Source: a virus. From it: DNA of 64,000 nt. This document shows, one piece after another, positions 54,330 to 62,872 of the stretch (position 1 is the first letter of the stretch; every line of letters starts with the position of its first letter). The stretch covers positions 1-64,000 of IMG/VR virus record IMGVR_UViG_3300025012_000046; one strand, written 5' to 3'. The position numbers were made by a program, and so were the translations under genes. A model generated the notes under the pieces. The model did not search any database. It worked only from the letters and a program-made list of their open reading frames with translations, and was not told the origin of the DNA.

Positions 54330-56552
54330 ATGTCATATGAATTAAATGGGATGGCCGCTGATATTTGGGCTAAAAAATATAAAGCAGATTCCGACACAAC
54401 TATAGAAGATATGTGGAGAAGAACCGCCAAAGCAATGTCTTCAGTAGAGCAAGACAAAGAGTATTGGGAAAACGAATTTTACCAATTACAGTATGACTTC
54501 AAGTTCATTCCTGGCGGTAGGATAAACGCGGGAGCAGGCACACTAAATAATTATTTGTTAAATTGTGCCGTCCTGCCGGTAGAGGACTCTATAGATGGTA
54601 TCTACGAAGCTATTAAACGATCTGCGGTTATGGCCAAGTGTAACTACGGAATTGGCTTTGACTTCTCCTCGCTCAGACCTAAAGGAGATATTGTGTCAAA
54701 GGGCGGCGTGTCTAGCGGCCCTGTTAGCTTCATGCGTGTTTTTGACACAAGCGGGGCTATTATTGAAACCGGAGGTGGAAGACGCGCTGCGGCAATCGGG
54801 ATACTCAGAGTCGATCATCCAGACATTCTTGAGTTTATTGATGCAAAAAGACAAGAAGGTGTACTGACTCAGTTTAACATAAGTGTAGGTATTACTGACG
54901 AGTTTATTAACGCTGTTAAGAACAATGAAGACTTTGATCTAAGCTTTAAAGGAAAAGTATATAAGACCGTTAAGGCCAAAGAAATTTGGGATAAGCTGGT
55001 TAAGTCTGGGTATAATTATAATGACCCTGGAATTTTTTATATAGATCAAGTTAACAAGTGTAACAACGGCTATTACTTGTACGACATTGCTGCGTCCAAC
55101 CCCTGTGGTGAAATTCCACTACCACCCTACGGTGTTTGTGATCTTGGTAACATAAATCTGACTAAATTTGTAGTAGACCCCTTCACTCCAGTCTTGCGAG
55201 GGACAAGCTATAAAGATGAGTGGAGTTACAATTTTAACTGGGCATCTTACGAAGATACTATTAAGACGGCTGTTAGATTTCTAGACAATGTTCTGGATGT
55301 TTCTGATTATCCGTATAAAGAAATAGCAGACAGAGCAAAAGGGGATCGTAGAATAGGACTTAACGGAGTAGCAGGGTTAGGCTCGTTTTTGGCTATGCTA
55401 AGAGTGCCTTACGACTCAGCAGAAGCTATTGAGATAGCAAAAATTCTACAAGAATTCACAATGCGCACTGCATATAACGCGTCAGTAGAGTTGGCCAAAG
55501 AAAAAGGAGCATTTGCTAATTTTGACGCTGAAAAGTATACTAAAGCTGTGTTTATACTAAAGCACTTTACCGACTATGAACTTCTAGACGAAATTTATGA
55601 TTACGGTATTCGCAACATAGCGCTGCTTACGATTCCACCTGTGGGTACTGGAAGTTTAATTGCTGGTAACATTTCAAACGGGCTAGAGCCTATATTTGCT
55701 CTTGAATATAATCGTAACGTAAGGCAACTTGATGGCACTACTAAACAGGAGCCAGTTGAAGATTACGCGTGGAAATTATACAAACAAGCTAACAATACTG
55801 GAGATACTACTTTACCAACTAGTTTCTTTAAAACGTCAAGAGAAATTTCACCTAAAGCTCACGTAGATATGCAGGCTGCTTTGCAGGAATTTATTGATGG
55901 GTCTATAAGTAAAACCGCTAACATACCAGAAAGTTTTACTATAAAAGAGTACGAAGAGTTACTTTGGTATGCCCTTGACAAAGGGTGTAAGGGCTTCACT
56001 ACTTTTAGAGAAGGAACCAGAGAAGGTGTATTGGAGACTAAAAAAGAAAAGCCTAAAGTTCAACAGGAAGAGAAAATAAAGTCAGTTGAGCCAAAAAAGA
56101 AACGACCTAGAGCACTTGACGGTAAGACCTATAAACTGAAAGATGACTTAGGCAACTTATACGTTACTATTAACGACATAGAAGAAAGAGGCAAGACTAA
56201 GCCTTTTGAAATATTTATTAATAGTAATGGCGAGAACTCTCAGTACGCTCCTTGGTACAGAGCTATGGGTAAGTTAATGTCTGCTGTTATGAGGAGAACA
56301 GACGATTGTAGCTTCATGGTAAAGGATTTACAGTCAATATACGGGCAGCATGGCTTCTTTTCAGACGGGACTTATGTGCAATCCCAACCACAGATGGTGG
56401 GAAATGTACTACGAGAGCATTTAGATAGCCTTAACCCTGACGTTAAAAAGGAAGTTAAGCACCTTAAATGCCCTGAATGTGGAGAGATGAGTTACGTTAA
56501 GGAGGGTGGTTGTAGTAAGTGTCTTAGTTGCTCTTACTCTACTTGTGGTTAG
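54330..56552 (+). CDS. nrdJ: Class II (adenosylcobalamin-dependent) ribonucleotide reductase, 740 aa
   Basis: No separate small subunit gene is present. The catalytic barrel has NCAVLPVEDS (C79), NPCGEIPLPPYGVCDL (C259) and the PPVGTGSLIAGN loop, as in NrdJ. The C-terminal tail has CPECGEM and CSKCLSCSYSTCG, the Cys-rich redox tail of class II enzymes. It makes deoxynucleotides without oxygen, so the phage can replicate in anaerobic or microaerobic hosts, but needs host vitamin B12. A homing endonuclease gene follows. Confidence 0.9.
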   Translation: MSYELNGMAADIWAKKYKADSDTTIEDMWRRTAKAMSSVEQDKEYWENEFYQLQYDFKFIPGGRINAGAGTLNNYLLNCAVLPVEDSIDGIYEAIKRSAVMAKCNYGIGFDFSSLRPKGDIVSKGGVSSGPVSFMRVFDTSGAIIETGGGRRAAAIGILRVDHPDILEFIDAKRQEGVLTQFNISVGITDEFINAVKNNEDFDLSFKGKVYKTVKAKEIWDKLVKSGYNYNDPGIFYIDQVNKCNNGYYLYDIAASNPCGEIPLPPYGVCDLGNINLTKFVVDPFTPVLRGTSYKDEWSYNFNWASYEDTIKTAVRFLDNVLDVSDYPYKEIADRAKGDRRIGLNGVAGLGSFLAMLRVPYDSAEAIEIAKILQEFTMRTAYNASVELAKEKGAFANFDAEKYTKAVFILKHFTDYELLDEIYDYGIRNIALLTIPPVGTGSLIAGNISNGLEPIFALEYNRNVRQLDGTTKQEPVEDYAWKLYKQANNTGDTTLPTSFFKTSREISPKAHVDMQAALQEFIDGSISKTANIPESFTIKEYEELLWYALDKGCKGFTTFREGTREGVLETKKEKPKVQQEEKIKSVEPKKKRPRALDGKTYKLKDDLGNLYVTINDIEERGKTKPFEIFINSNGENSQYAPWYRAMGKLMSAVMRRTDDCSFMVKDLQSIYGQHGFFSDGTYVQSQPQMVGNVLREHLDSLNPDVKKEVKHLKCPECGEMSYVKEGGCSKCLSCSYSTCG

Positions 56553-56557
56553 CAAAT

Positions 56558-57130
56558 ATGTCTAAGTGGAAGTGGGATGAAAGTTTAACAGATTTTTTGC
56601 CTGGAGCCAATTTTAAAGATAGAACAGGTATAGTATATAGTCAACTAACTTGCTTATATCCTACAGGAAGAAAACCAAAACATACCTATTGGATGTGCAT
56701 ATGTTCATGTGGTAATTTTATAGAAGTTTCATCCAATAATTTACATACATATACAACTACGTCGTGTGGTTGCAGGAGAATAGGTGAAACAAATCCAAGG
56801 TGGAGTGGTTACAAAGAAATACCAGGAAGCTATCTTAAAAACTTAAAGAGCAGCGCAGAAACTCGTAATATAAAAGTTGAAATAACCATAGAAGACCTGT
56901 GGAATAAATTAGTTGGGCAAGATTTTAAGTGTGCTTTATCTGGACTAACTATAGGATTTAAAGGTAAGCGCGGAAGCGAAAATACCGCATCGTTGGACAG
57001 AATAGACTCCAATAAAGACTATGTTTTGAGCAACGTACAATGGCTACATAAAAACATTAATAAAATGAAATGGGATTTAGACCAAGACTTGTTTATACAA
57101 TACTGTAAGCTTATAGCAAACAACAAATAA
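56558..57130 (+). CDS. HNH homing endonuclease, 190 aa
   Basis: ATG 56558 lies after the nrdJ stop. The N-terminal half has GRKPKHTYWMCICSCGNF and SCGCRR, a zinc-binding DNA-recognition element; the C-terminal half has CALSGLTIGF ... ASLDRIDSNKDYVLSNVQWL, the HNH core of phage and prophage endonucleases. It belongs to a different branch from those at 29102 and 36129. Confidence 0.8.
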   Translation: MSKWKWDESLTDFLPGANFKDRTGIVYSQLTCLYPTGRKPKHTYWMCICSCGNFIEVSSNNLHTYTTTSCGCRRIGETNPRWSGYKEIPGSYLKNLKSSAETRNIKVEITIEDLWNKLVGQDFKCALSGLTIGFKGKRGSENTASLDRIDSNKDYVLSNVQWLHKNINKMKWDLDQDLFIQYCKLIANNK

Positions 57131-57134
57131 AAAG

Positions 57135-57169
57135 AGCCGCTATAGACTGGAGGTAGGTCTATAGCGGCT
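57135..57169. terminator. Bidirectional hairpin terminator between convergent operons
   Basis: AGCCGCTATAGAC (57135-57147) pairs perfectly with GTCTATAGCGGCT (57157-57169), 13 bp. On the minus strand a T-rich run (CTTTTTATTTG) follows, so it ends minus-strand transcription well; on the plus strand the T-tract is weak. Confidence 0.85.
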
Positions 57170-57207
57170 TATCTGTTCAGAGCACCCGAACAGAGCATAG
57201 TAAATTT

Positions 57208-57871
57208 TTAAGCTGCACCGTACCCAGATTCTTCATACCAAAATAGGTTTAGGTTAACAGCCGCAGCTGCCGTTCCGTTATTTATTATTCTAAAAACATA
57301 ATTAGTAGAAGGCTTAAGTACCCACTCGTTGTCGTTGGAAACAGCCCCCACCAGTCCTGACTGTCCCGCCAGTACCAGTTCCACCACCAATATAATCGGC
57401 AGGAAGTATTTTACCAGCACCTAAGCTTATACCTACGTCACGCTTTACAACTACCTGACTAGCATCTGGAAAATTTCTATTTCTATTCAGCGGAGTAATT
57501 AGTGTACCGTTTGAAACTGCGTCTGGTCCCTCTAGTATGTCTGTTACTATCTTTGGTCCATCAGTCTGTATCGAAGACGGTTTAAGATGAATGTATGGAG
57601 ACCCAGCTGGAGTAGTAAACTGAGTATATGACGTAGCTCCGTTACTTATAGTATATAAGTATTGTGCGCTGTATGCTATGCCGCTATGTACATACTTATG
57701 TGCCACGTCAATGCCACTTACAGCTTGCGTAACTAGCTCTAGCGGAAGTATAACTCCAAGCTCTCCGTTACTGTTTATTTTTACGAAGTGATATTCTCCA
57801 TCTAAATTACCAGATAGAACTGAGAATGGTCTTCCATTTCTATCGTTAGGCATTACAGTATTTTTATTCAT
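57208..57871 (-). pseudogene. Frameshifted conserved virion-associated-type protein (about 220 codons)
   Basis: The frame from ATG 57871 reads NRNGRPFSVLSGNLDGEYHF to about 57352 and then runs out of frame into a stop at 57314. The next frame continues GAVSNDNEWVLKPSTNYVFR to the stop at 57208, completing a domain that I know from phage structural or decoration-type proteins (T-P-x-N-R-N-R-N ... EWVLKP-x-TNY-x-F-R ... WYE). The break is an extra G in a five-G run at about 57344-57350. It could be an indel error, decay or slippage. Location suggests a virion component. Confidence 0.6.
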
Positions 57872-57880
57872 AGATTTTCC

Positions 57881-58186
57881 TTAACTAATTACCTTAGATA
57901 TAAGCGCTAGAAACTCTCTAGCGTCCTTAAACTCAATCTCTCTTTCAACCGCATCTGCTAGCCAACCATTTAAAACCTTCCACTGCTTATTATCTATCTT
58001 TTTATGTGTAGATATTTTATCTTTAAGAGATTCATACCTCTTATACTTCAATAAACCGCTATCTTCTAAACAAACAGCCCACTTCTCGTTTAACCTGACT
58101 GCTACGCCTTGGTATCTTGTTATTCTAAGTAAATTCCAAAACGAAGATAGTTTATACGTTATTATTTCTAGGTTTACAGTTTTCAT
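57881..58186 (-). CDS. Hypothetical protein, 101 aa
   Basis: Helical with Trp and Arg (SFWNLLRITRYQGVAVRLNE) and KQWKVLNGWLADAVEREI. It overlaps the upstream stop by four bases and lies in the minus-strand block. Not recognised. Confidence 0.55.
   Translation of the reverse strand: MKTVNLEIITYKLSSFWNLLRITRYQGVAVRLNEKWAVCLEDSGLLKYKRYESLKDKISTHKKIDNKQWKVLNGWLADAVEREIEFKDAREFLALISKVIS
57882..57898 (-). repeat. Palindromic repeat, minus-strand copy (degenerate)
   Basis: Plus-strand TAACTAATTACCTTAGA resembles the early-region palindrome. On the minus strand it overlaps the stop of the gene at 57881-58186 and precedes the AAGGAAAA site of the next gene, as in the early operon. Confidence 0.5.
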
Positions 58187-58555
58187 GGTTGTGGATTAAC
58201 TATATTGTTAACTATTTTGCTAACTTCAGCGTAAGCTTCTACCTTCTTCTTGCCGTCCTCTGCTTCTTTCTTCATAACAGCAACTTGGTCTACTACGTTA
58301 ACTACATTAATAGCCTTTTGGGTCACAGCCTCTACTTTTGAGGTATCAGAACCTATAGCATGTATCCCACTAGTAGCCATAGCACCAGTAAACATTATTG
58401 TGGCTTCGTTTACAGGCACAGTTCCGGTTGCCATCCCGTAAACAGCTACACCAGCGGAAGCTAGTTGCACAACTCCCTTACCAGTTGACATTGGATCGCT
58501 TTTAGCATTTTTTAAAAAGTTTTTTATAAACTGTCCTATTTTTTTTTTTAAACAT
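58183..58555 (-). CDS. Hypothetical protein, 102 aa, possibly 123 aa through an A11 run
   Basis: From ATG 58491 the product is Val/Ala-rich with a hydrophobic N-terminal helix (VVQLASAGVAVYGMA) and a coiled-coil end. An ATG at 58555 has a better GGAG site; it would add FKKKIGQFIKNFLKNAKSDP if the eleven-A run were read as ten. So the longer protein requires transcriptional slippage or is hidden by an indel error. Possibly membrane-linked. Confidence 0.5.
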
Positions 58556-58563
58556 ACATACTC

Positions 58564-59142
58564 CTATGCAGCTATCTTATAGTTGTTAGTGTAAGCGTAA
58601 ACTCTATTTTTATATACATTTATATTGTGGTCTTTAATATCTATCCCGCCGTCATTATCGTGTAAAATTAAGCTAGGAGCCTCTAGATGTTTATACAGCA
58701 GTTTAGGTATCATTGGTACAGGGTCATCGTCACAAATAACCCTATAGTGATTTAAAGAAGGCCCTTTGAAGAACTTAAAATACACTCTAGGACAGCCAAA
58801 GCTCACTACAGGCTTATCAAAAGCTTCACCTAGAAGAACAGCAATTGCACCGCCAAGTGAATGTCCAGTAAAAACTACATTATCACCTAAATCTTTAAAG
58901 TGGTCTTGCAGCACTTTAAACGCGCTGATAAATCCTTTATGCCCTAAAAATCCTTTTGGAGTTTTACTTGGAAATACTCTTAAGTCTCTAGCTACGTTTT
59001 TATTGTTGTCTGTGCCTCTAATAGCAATGTAAGTAGTTCCGTTTCGTGTTGTTTTGGTGTAATAAAGGTCATCTACTTTAACGCAATTCTGGTCAAAATA
59101 GCTTTCGTAGCAAAGATCAATACACGTTATAAGATGTTCCAT
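58564..59142 (-). CDS. Class 3 lipase-like alpha/beta hydrolase, 192 aa
   Basis: The nucleophile elbow GHSLGG puts Ser95 at the centre; DDDPVP near residue 140 gives the Asp, and His152 or His161 the His, matching class 3 lipases. AIRGTDNNKN contains the usual R-G-T near the oxyanion region. No signal peptide is visible. Lipases are rare in phages; it could act on membrane lipid at lysis or entry, or on acyl groups of surface polysaccharide. Confidence 0.8.
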   Translation of the reverse strand: MEHLITCIDLCYESYFDQNCVKVDDLYYTKTTRNGTTYIAIRGTDNNKNVARDLRVFPSKTPKGFLGHKGFISAFKVLQDHFKDLGDNVVFTGHSLGGAIAVLLGEAFDKPVVSFGCPRVYFKFFKGPSLNHYRVICDDDPVPMIPKLLYKHLEAPSLILHDNDGGIDIKDHNINVYKNRVYAYTNNYKIAA

Positions 59143-59150
59143 ATTGGCCT

Positions 59151-59432
59151 CTATTTAATGACAGCACTGTTAACGCTGTTGTTTAGTAAACTGCTCCCAA
59201 CTCCAGCTATCCCTGTAGGCACTGCTTCGGTTAGATTGTCGAAGAGCGAACGGTTGCCTCTGTTGTCAACTGATATTTTTACCTTGTAGTCTTGAAACTC
59301 AAACTTAGCGTCGTGCTGAGAGTTAATAACATAAGTTTCACCGGAAGGTAGCGTTATGTTAGACTGACGAGAGCCTAGCGTGGAACATCCAGTTAATGTT
59401 AGGCATATGATTAGTATGGGTAGTGGTTTCAT
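59151..59432 (-). CDS. Lipoprotein, 93 aa
   Basis: Signal peptide KPLPILIICLTLTGCSTLGS with lipobox LTGC (Cys16). The mature part is beta-rich (SGETYVINSQHDAKFEFQDY) with a Ser/Asn-rich C-terminus. An Rz1-like spanin is possible but Rz is not seen beside it and there is no Pro-rich stretch. Likely outer-membrane attached. Confidence 0.6.
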   Translation of the reverse strand: MKPLPILIICLTLTGCSTLGSRQSNITLPSGETYVINSQHDAKFEFQDYKVKISVDNRGNRSLFDNLTEAVPTGIAGVGSSLLNNSVNSAVIK

Positions 59433-59447
59433 ATTTATTTTACTAGT

Positions 59448-59546
59448 TCACGACTCTATATTAGAGTGGCTGTAAATTCCAAGCGTCCAGAGGCAGATAA
59501 TACGCGAATACAGTGTATGGTTCTTCTTGCGGAAAGCGACTTTCAT
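59448..59546 (-). pseudogene. Truncated remnant of a permuted papain-like (YiiX/NlpC-type) gene
   Basis: GGAGG precedes ATG 59546, and 32 codons read MKVAFRKKNHTLYSRIICLW then TLGIYSHSNIES and TGA. This matches the N-terminal motif of phage permuted papain-like amidases (K-I-A-x-Y-x-x-x-x-x-x-S-x-L-I-x-x-x-T-x-S-x-Y-S-H). The rest of the domain is missing; the adjacent sequence is the lipoprotein gene. Likely a deletion remnant. Confidence 0.5.
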
Positions 59547-59588
59547 GCTACCTCCACAGTTATGATCTTAGTTCGTACCGGCAGGGCC

Positions 59589-62500
59589 TTACCCACCATC
59601 TGTGCCTAACGTTACATCCTTCCAAGCAAAGGTAGTACCTCCGTCAGTAGATACACATATCTGTAACTGGTCGGTGCCGCTGGTCTGTTTGTGCGCCCAC
59701 AACGTCAACCGTGTTGCCGCCGCGCATGTGGGGCGGGCAAAGTTAGGAGCGGTGCCCCCTTCTGTGCTGCCGGTCAATTGCATCCCGCTATCGTTGCGGA
59801 GGGTCAGGTTAATCGCCCCAGTGCTGCCTACGCTGCCCATAAGTAAGTCGGTGGGGATAGTGTCACCCGATACTGTTCCGTTGATTTTGGCGTAAAGTTG
59901 CGCTCTCATCTGATAATCAGGACTTGCCCCACCATAGGCATACCATCGGAAGCCACCTAAGATATGAGTATCAGCCATAGCGGAGGGGGAAGCCCAACTG
60001 CCTTGTGATGCTGACATGACTATCCAGGGTCCACGCGGATTAGTGGAGCTGGAACGGCCAAACCAAGGGCCGCGCGTGTTGGTTGTGCCTTCGTCAACTG
60101 TTAAGAAAGGGTGTGCATTGGTGCCAGCGGCGGTGCTTCCTGGTGCTGCCGTGCCTATGGACAGCCTGCCGCCTGATAGGCGCATTTGTTCGGTATTGTC
60201 CTCAGTGAAAGAAAGGTATCCATCTGAGGTATCAGTGGCAGTTATGGAGGTGTCGCCAGCGCCTACAGATGTTGCCGCACCTGACACGACACTTTCAACC
60301 TGATAAACCCCCGTTGTTGAATCCAAGGGGGCAATAACAGCGCCCTTATACGCGCCCAATGTCCAAGCTGCGTTACTTCTGGCACCGTTAATATTGAAGT
60401 AATCACCAGCAGAAGCACTATCAATGGTCATGTCTGAAGATGTATTATTGACCAGCAGCGTTCGTGCTGGCTTTGTCGTATAAGTTGACCCGGTGCTAAT
60501 AATCTGTGGCACTGTGTGCGCCGTCCCTCCCGTAAAAATAACCACCTTTCCAAAGTCACTTACACTAGGATTCTGACCATCGCCATAGGATACTATGGCG
60601 CTGTATTGCATCCCCCCAGCGCCGGTAAGCTGTGACCCATCCCCAATAAACGCCGTTGCTTTGACATTGCCGCCAACTTCCAACGCTTCCGTAGGGTCAG
60701 AGGTAAATTGACTTGGATTGCCAGAACGAGCTAAATTGATACCTACATAGCCATCCTTAGTTATTCGTAGCCCTTCGGTTTCGATTGTAGAATCTGTAGG
60801 AATGGTGTAAAGAGAAGTCCGAAATGGATTGGACGTTGCGGACCATGCACCTTGAGATACAGAGTCTTGAGTGATTTTACCTACTGTAAATTTAGAATTA
60901 TCAGCATTGGTTCCTGAAGCAGTAGCCCCCTTTACCTGGAATACTCCCAACCTCATACCATCGGTAATCGCAGTGAAACTTTCTTTTGTCCCACCTGCAC
61001 GTTGAAAAACATGTCTTGCGGCTCCGGCTGCGGTATCCTGAAATGAAGCTATGGCGAAGCCGGTAGAACCATTCGATGAGCCGTGTACATCATAAATAGC
61101 TTCGGTAGTGGACATATTACCAAAGGCCACCCTCCCATTACTTGCATTCACCTTCAAAGTGGAGTGGGTAAAGCCACCAGCCCCATCGGTTATCTGCACC
61201 GCTCCGGTCTGCCCACTGGACACCGCCCCGCCTGCCCCTGCCTGCCACGAACCGTCATCGCGTAAAAACTTGGTGCCAGTGCGTGTTCCAGACCCTAACC
61301 ATGCAGGATTCGCGTAGGTCACATTTGCAGGGTTAGACATAAGAACCATTGAGGTCGAGCTGTTGATTATATTGGTTCCTGATATTGTTCTAAACTCGTT
61401 GAATCCAACTGTGCCAGTACAACCAGTCCCTATATTGATTCCATCGGTAAGATTAAACAGTATGTTACCTGTGATGGATGCAGAAAGAGTGTCAGTTATT
61501 TTAATGCCTGTTGCCGCCGTACTCGCTGCACCCATGATTTCGTTGCCGGTAATAACAACATCATAAGCGTTATCTATATCAATTCCGTCAACGCCAGCGT
61601 TCCATGCTCCTAATTCGTTGCCAGTTATCCAGATTCTACCCATACCATCACCAGCGGCATCTGATCTGATCTTGATAACAGCCCCAGACGTTCCTATGTA
61701 ATTTTCAAAGGAACAGCCAGTAACCTGTAGAATGGTCAGAGCACCAACCGGGCCTTTGGTGGTTACGTTGTATTCAATAGCGGCAGTAAGGCCGTTGAAC
61801 AGCTTGGAGTTTTCAATACTCAATCCACTGCCAGAAACAACATAGATAAGTTTATCCATGTTGTTGCCGCTGAACTGGCACTGTGTTATTCGATGATCGC
61901 CGCCGTCAGTGTCAGGATGGTCTATGTATAAACCGATAGCGCCAGTAGAGTTTGAGTGTATGCGACATAGGTGGAGTTTGGCAAAGTTTGCCTCATAAAG
62001 AGCTATACCTATTTTATTATCAAGTACGTCCACTCGCACAATATCGGTATAACGAATATAAAGAGATGGATCGCCGGAATACGTCTTAGGCCCAACCGCA
62101 ATTCCTGTCTGCCCTGTTCCTGGTGTACCTAATGGTGAAATAGTGAAGTCTTGTAAGGTACAGTTGAAAGATTTTATCCAAAGTATCTCACCTGCAAAAT
62201 CACCTTTTATAATAGTCTTGTTGCGCCCCTGCCCTTCGATCTTGGTATTAACATCTAGGGTTTCATTGAGAACATACGTCTTCGGACCTAATACTACTTT
62301 CTTGGTAGTCCCGGCTGCAACAGATGCCTCCTTGAGTGCTGCGTAATCCACATACTGAGTGTTTACGTTAGTAATTCCGGCATTGGGCCATTTGGCTTGT
62401 GCCGTCCCTAATGTATAACCAGCAGATGCGAGGGTATGTGCTGAACCATCGCCTATGGGGTCATAGACATCTGCATAGACAATCAGCCCTACAGCGTTGA

Positions 62501-62858
62501 GGAGTTTGTACCAAAGGGGTTTTAGTAGCCCCGCACTGGTGGCTGTTGCATCTGGTATCCGGTCATCCCCACTAGATGTGTAGTGCTGTAGCGCGTGGGC
62601 TTTGGTAGCATACCCCTCCGCCACCCCATCATTCGTAGCCCTGCCCCCACCTGCGGAGGTATACGCCCCAAACCCCGCCTGCGTCTGGTAGGTGGCGGCG
62701 GCTTCCGTTTTGGGTAAGCGGTCAACGGTCGTGTAGTTTTTAAGAGCAGTATTGTCCTTAACCGGGACCCACGCTCCATCCTTACGCACATGGAGAGTAG
62801 GCGCAGCTATTGCTGCGGTACATATTAATGCTAGTGCGAGTGTGAGTAACTTTTTCAT
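59589..62858 (-). CDS. Large beta-helix protein with Sec signal peptide (tail fibre/pectate-lyase-like), 1089 aa
   Basis: GGAGG precedes ATG 62858. Residues 1-19 (KKLLTLALALICTAAIAA) form a clear Sec signal peptide. Residues 180-500 have Asn/Gly ladder sequences (VVITGNEIMG, SITGNILFNL, GIGLYIDH) typical of a right-handed parallel beta helix. Residues about 560-760 contain fibre-type repeats, such as WITGNELGAWN and VSSGQTGAVQITDG, and a GDGSQLTGAGG element of trimeric fibres. The C-terminal part has the LTLW ... LQICVSTDGGTTFAWKDVT domain. It may bind or cut host surface polysaccharide. A signal peptide is unusual for a phage tail protein. Confidence 0.75.
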   Translation of the reverse strand: MKKLLTLALALICTAAIAAPTLHVRKDGAWVPVKDNTALKNYTTVDRLPKTEAAATYQTQAGFGAYTSAGGGRATNDGVAEGYATKAHALQHYTSSGDDRIPDATATSAGLLKPLWYKLLNAVGLIVYADVYDPIGDGSAHTLASAGYTLGTAQAKWPNAGITNVNTQYVDYAALKEASVAAGTTKKVVLGPKTYVLNETLDVNTKIEGQGRNKTIIKGDFAGEILWIKSFNCTLQDFTISPLGTPGTGQTGIAVGPKTYSGDPSLYIRYTDIVRVDVLDNKIGIALYEANFAKLHLCRIHSNSTGAIGLYIDHPDTDGGDHRITQCQFSGNNMDKLIYVVSGSGLSIENSKLFNGLTAAIEYNVTTKGPVGALTILQVTGCSFENYIGTSGAVIKIRSDAAGDGMGRIWITGNELGAWNAGVDGIDIDNAYDVVITGNEIMGAASTAATGIKITDTLSASITGNILFNLTDGINIGTGCTGTVGFNEFRTISGTNIINSSTSMVLMSNPANVTYANPAWLGSGTRTGTKFLRDDGSWQAGAGGAVSSGQTGAVQITDGAGGFTHSTLKVNASNGRVAFGNMSTTEAIYDVHGSSNGSTGFAIASFQDTAAGAARHVFQRAGGTKESFTAITDGMRLGVFQVKGATASGTNADNSKFTVGKITQDSVSQGAWSATSNPFRTSLYTIPTDSTIETEGLRITKDGYVGINLARSGNPSQFTSDPTEALEVGGNVKATAFIGDGSQLTGAGGMQYSAIVSYGDGQNPSVSDFGKVVIFTGGTAHTVPQIISTGSTYTTKPARTLLVNNTSSDMTIDSASAGDYFNINGARSNAAWTLGAYKGAVIAPLDSTTGVYQVESVVSGAATSVGAGDTSITATDTSDGYLSFTEDNTEQMRLSGGRLSIGTAAPGSTAAGTNAHPFLTVDEGTTNTRGPWFGRSSSTNPRGPWIVMSASQGSWASPSAMADTHILGGFRWYAYGGASPDYQMRAQLYAKINGTVSGDTIPTDLLMGSVGSTGAINLTLRNDSGMQLTGSTEGGTAPNFARPTCAAATRLTLWAHKQTSGTDQLQICVSTDGGTTFAWKDVTLGTDGG

Positions 62859-62872
62859 TTATATCCTCCGGC

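Noticed and set aside
60016-62346. Several plus-strand frames within the fibre gene
   Set aside because: Shadows of the long minus-strand frame; Pro/Val-rich without ribosome sites.
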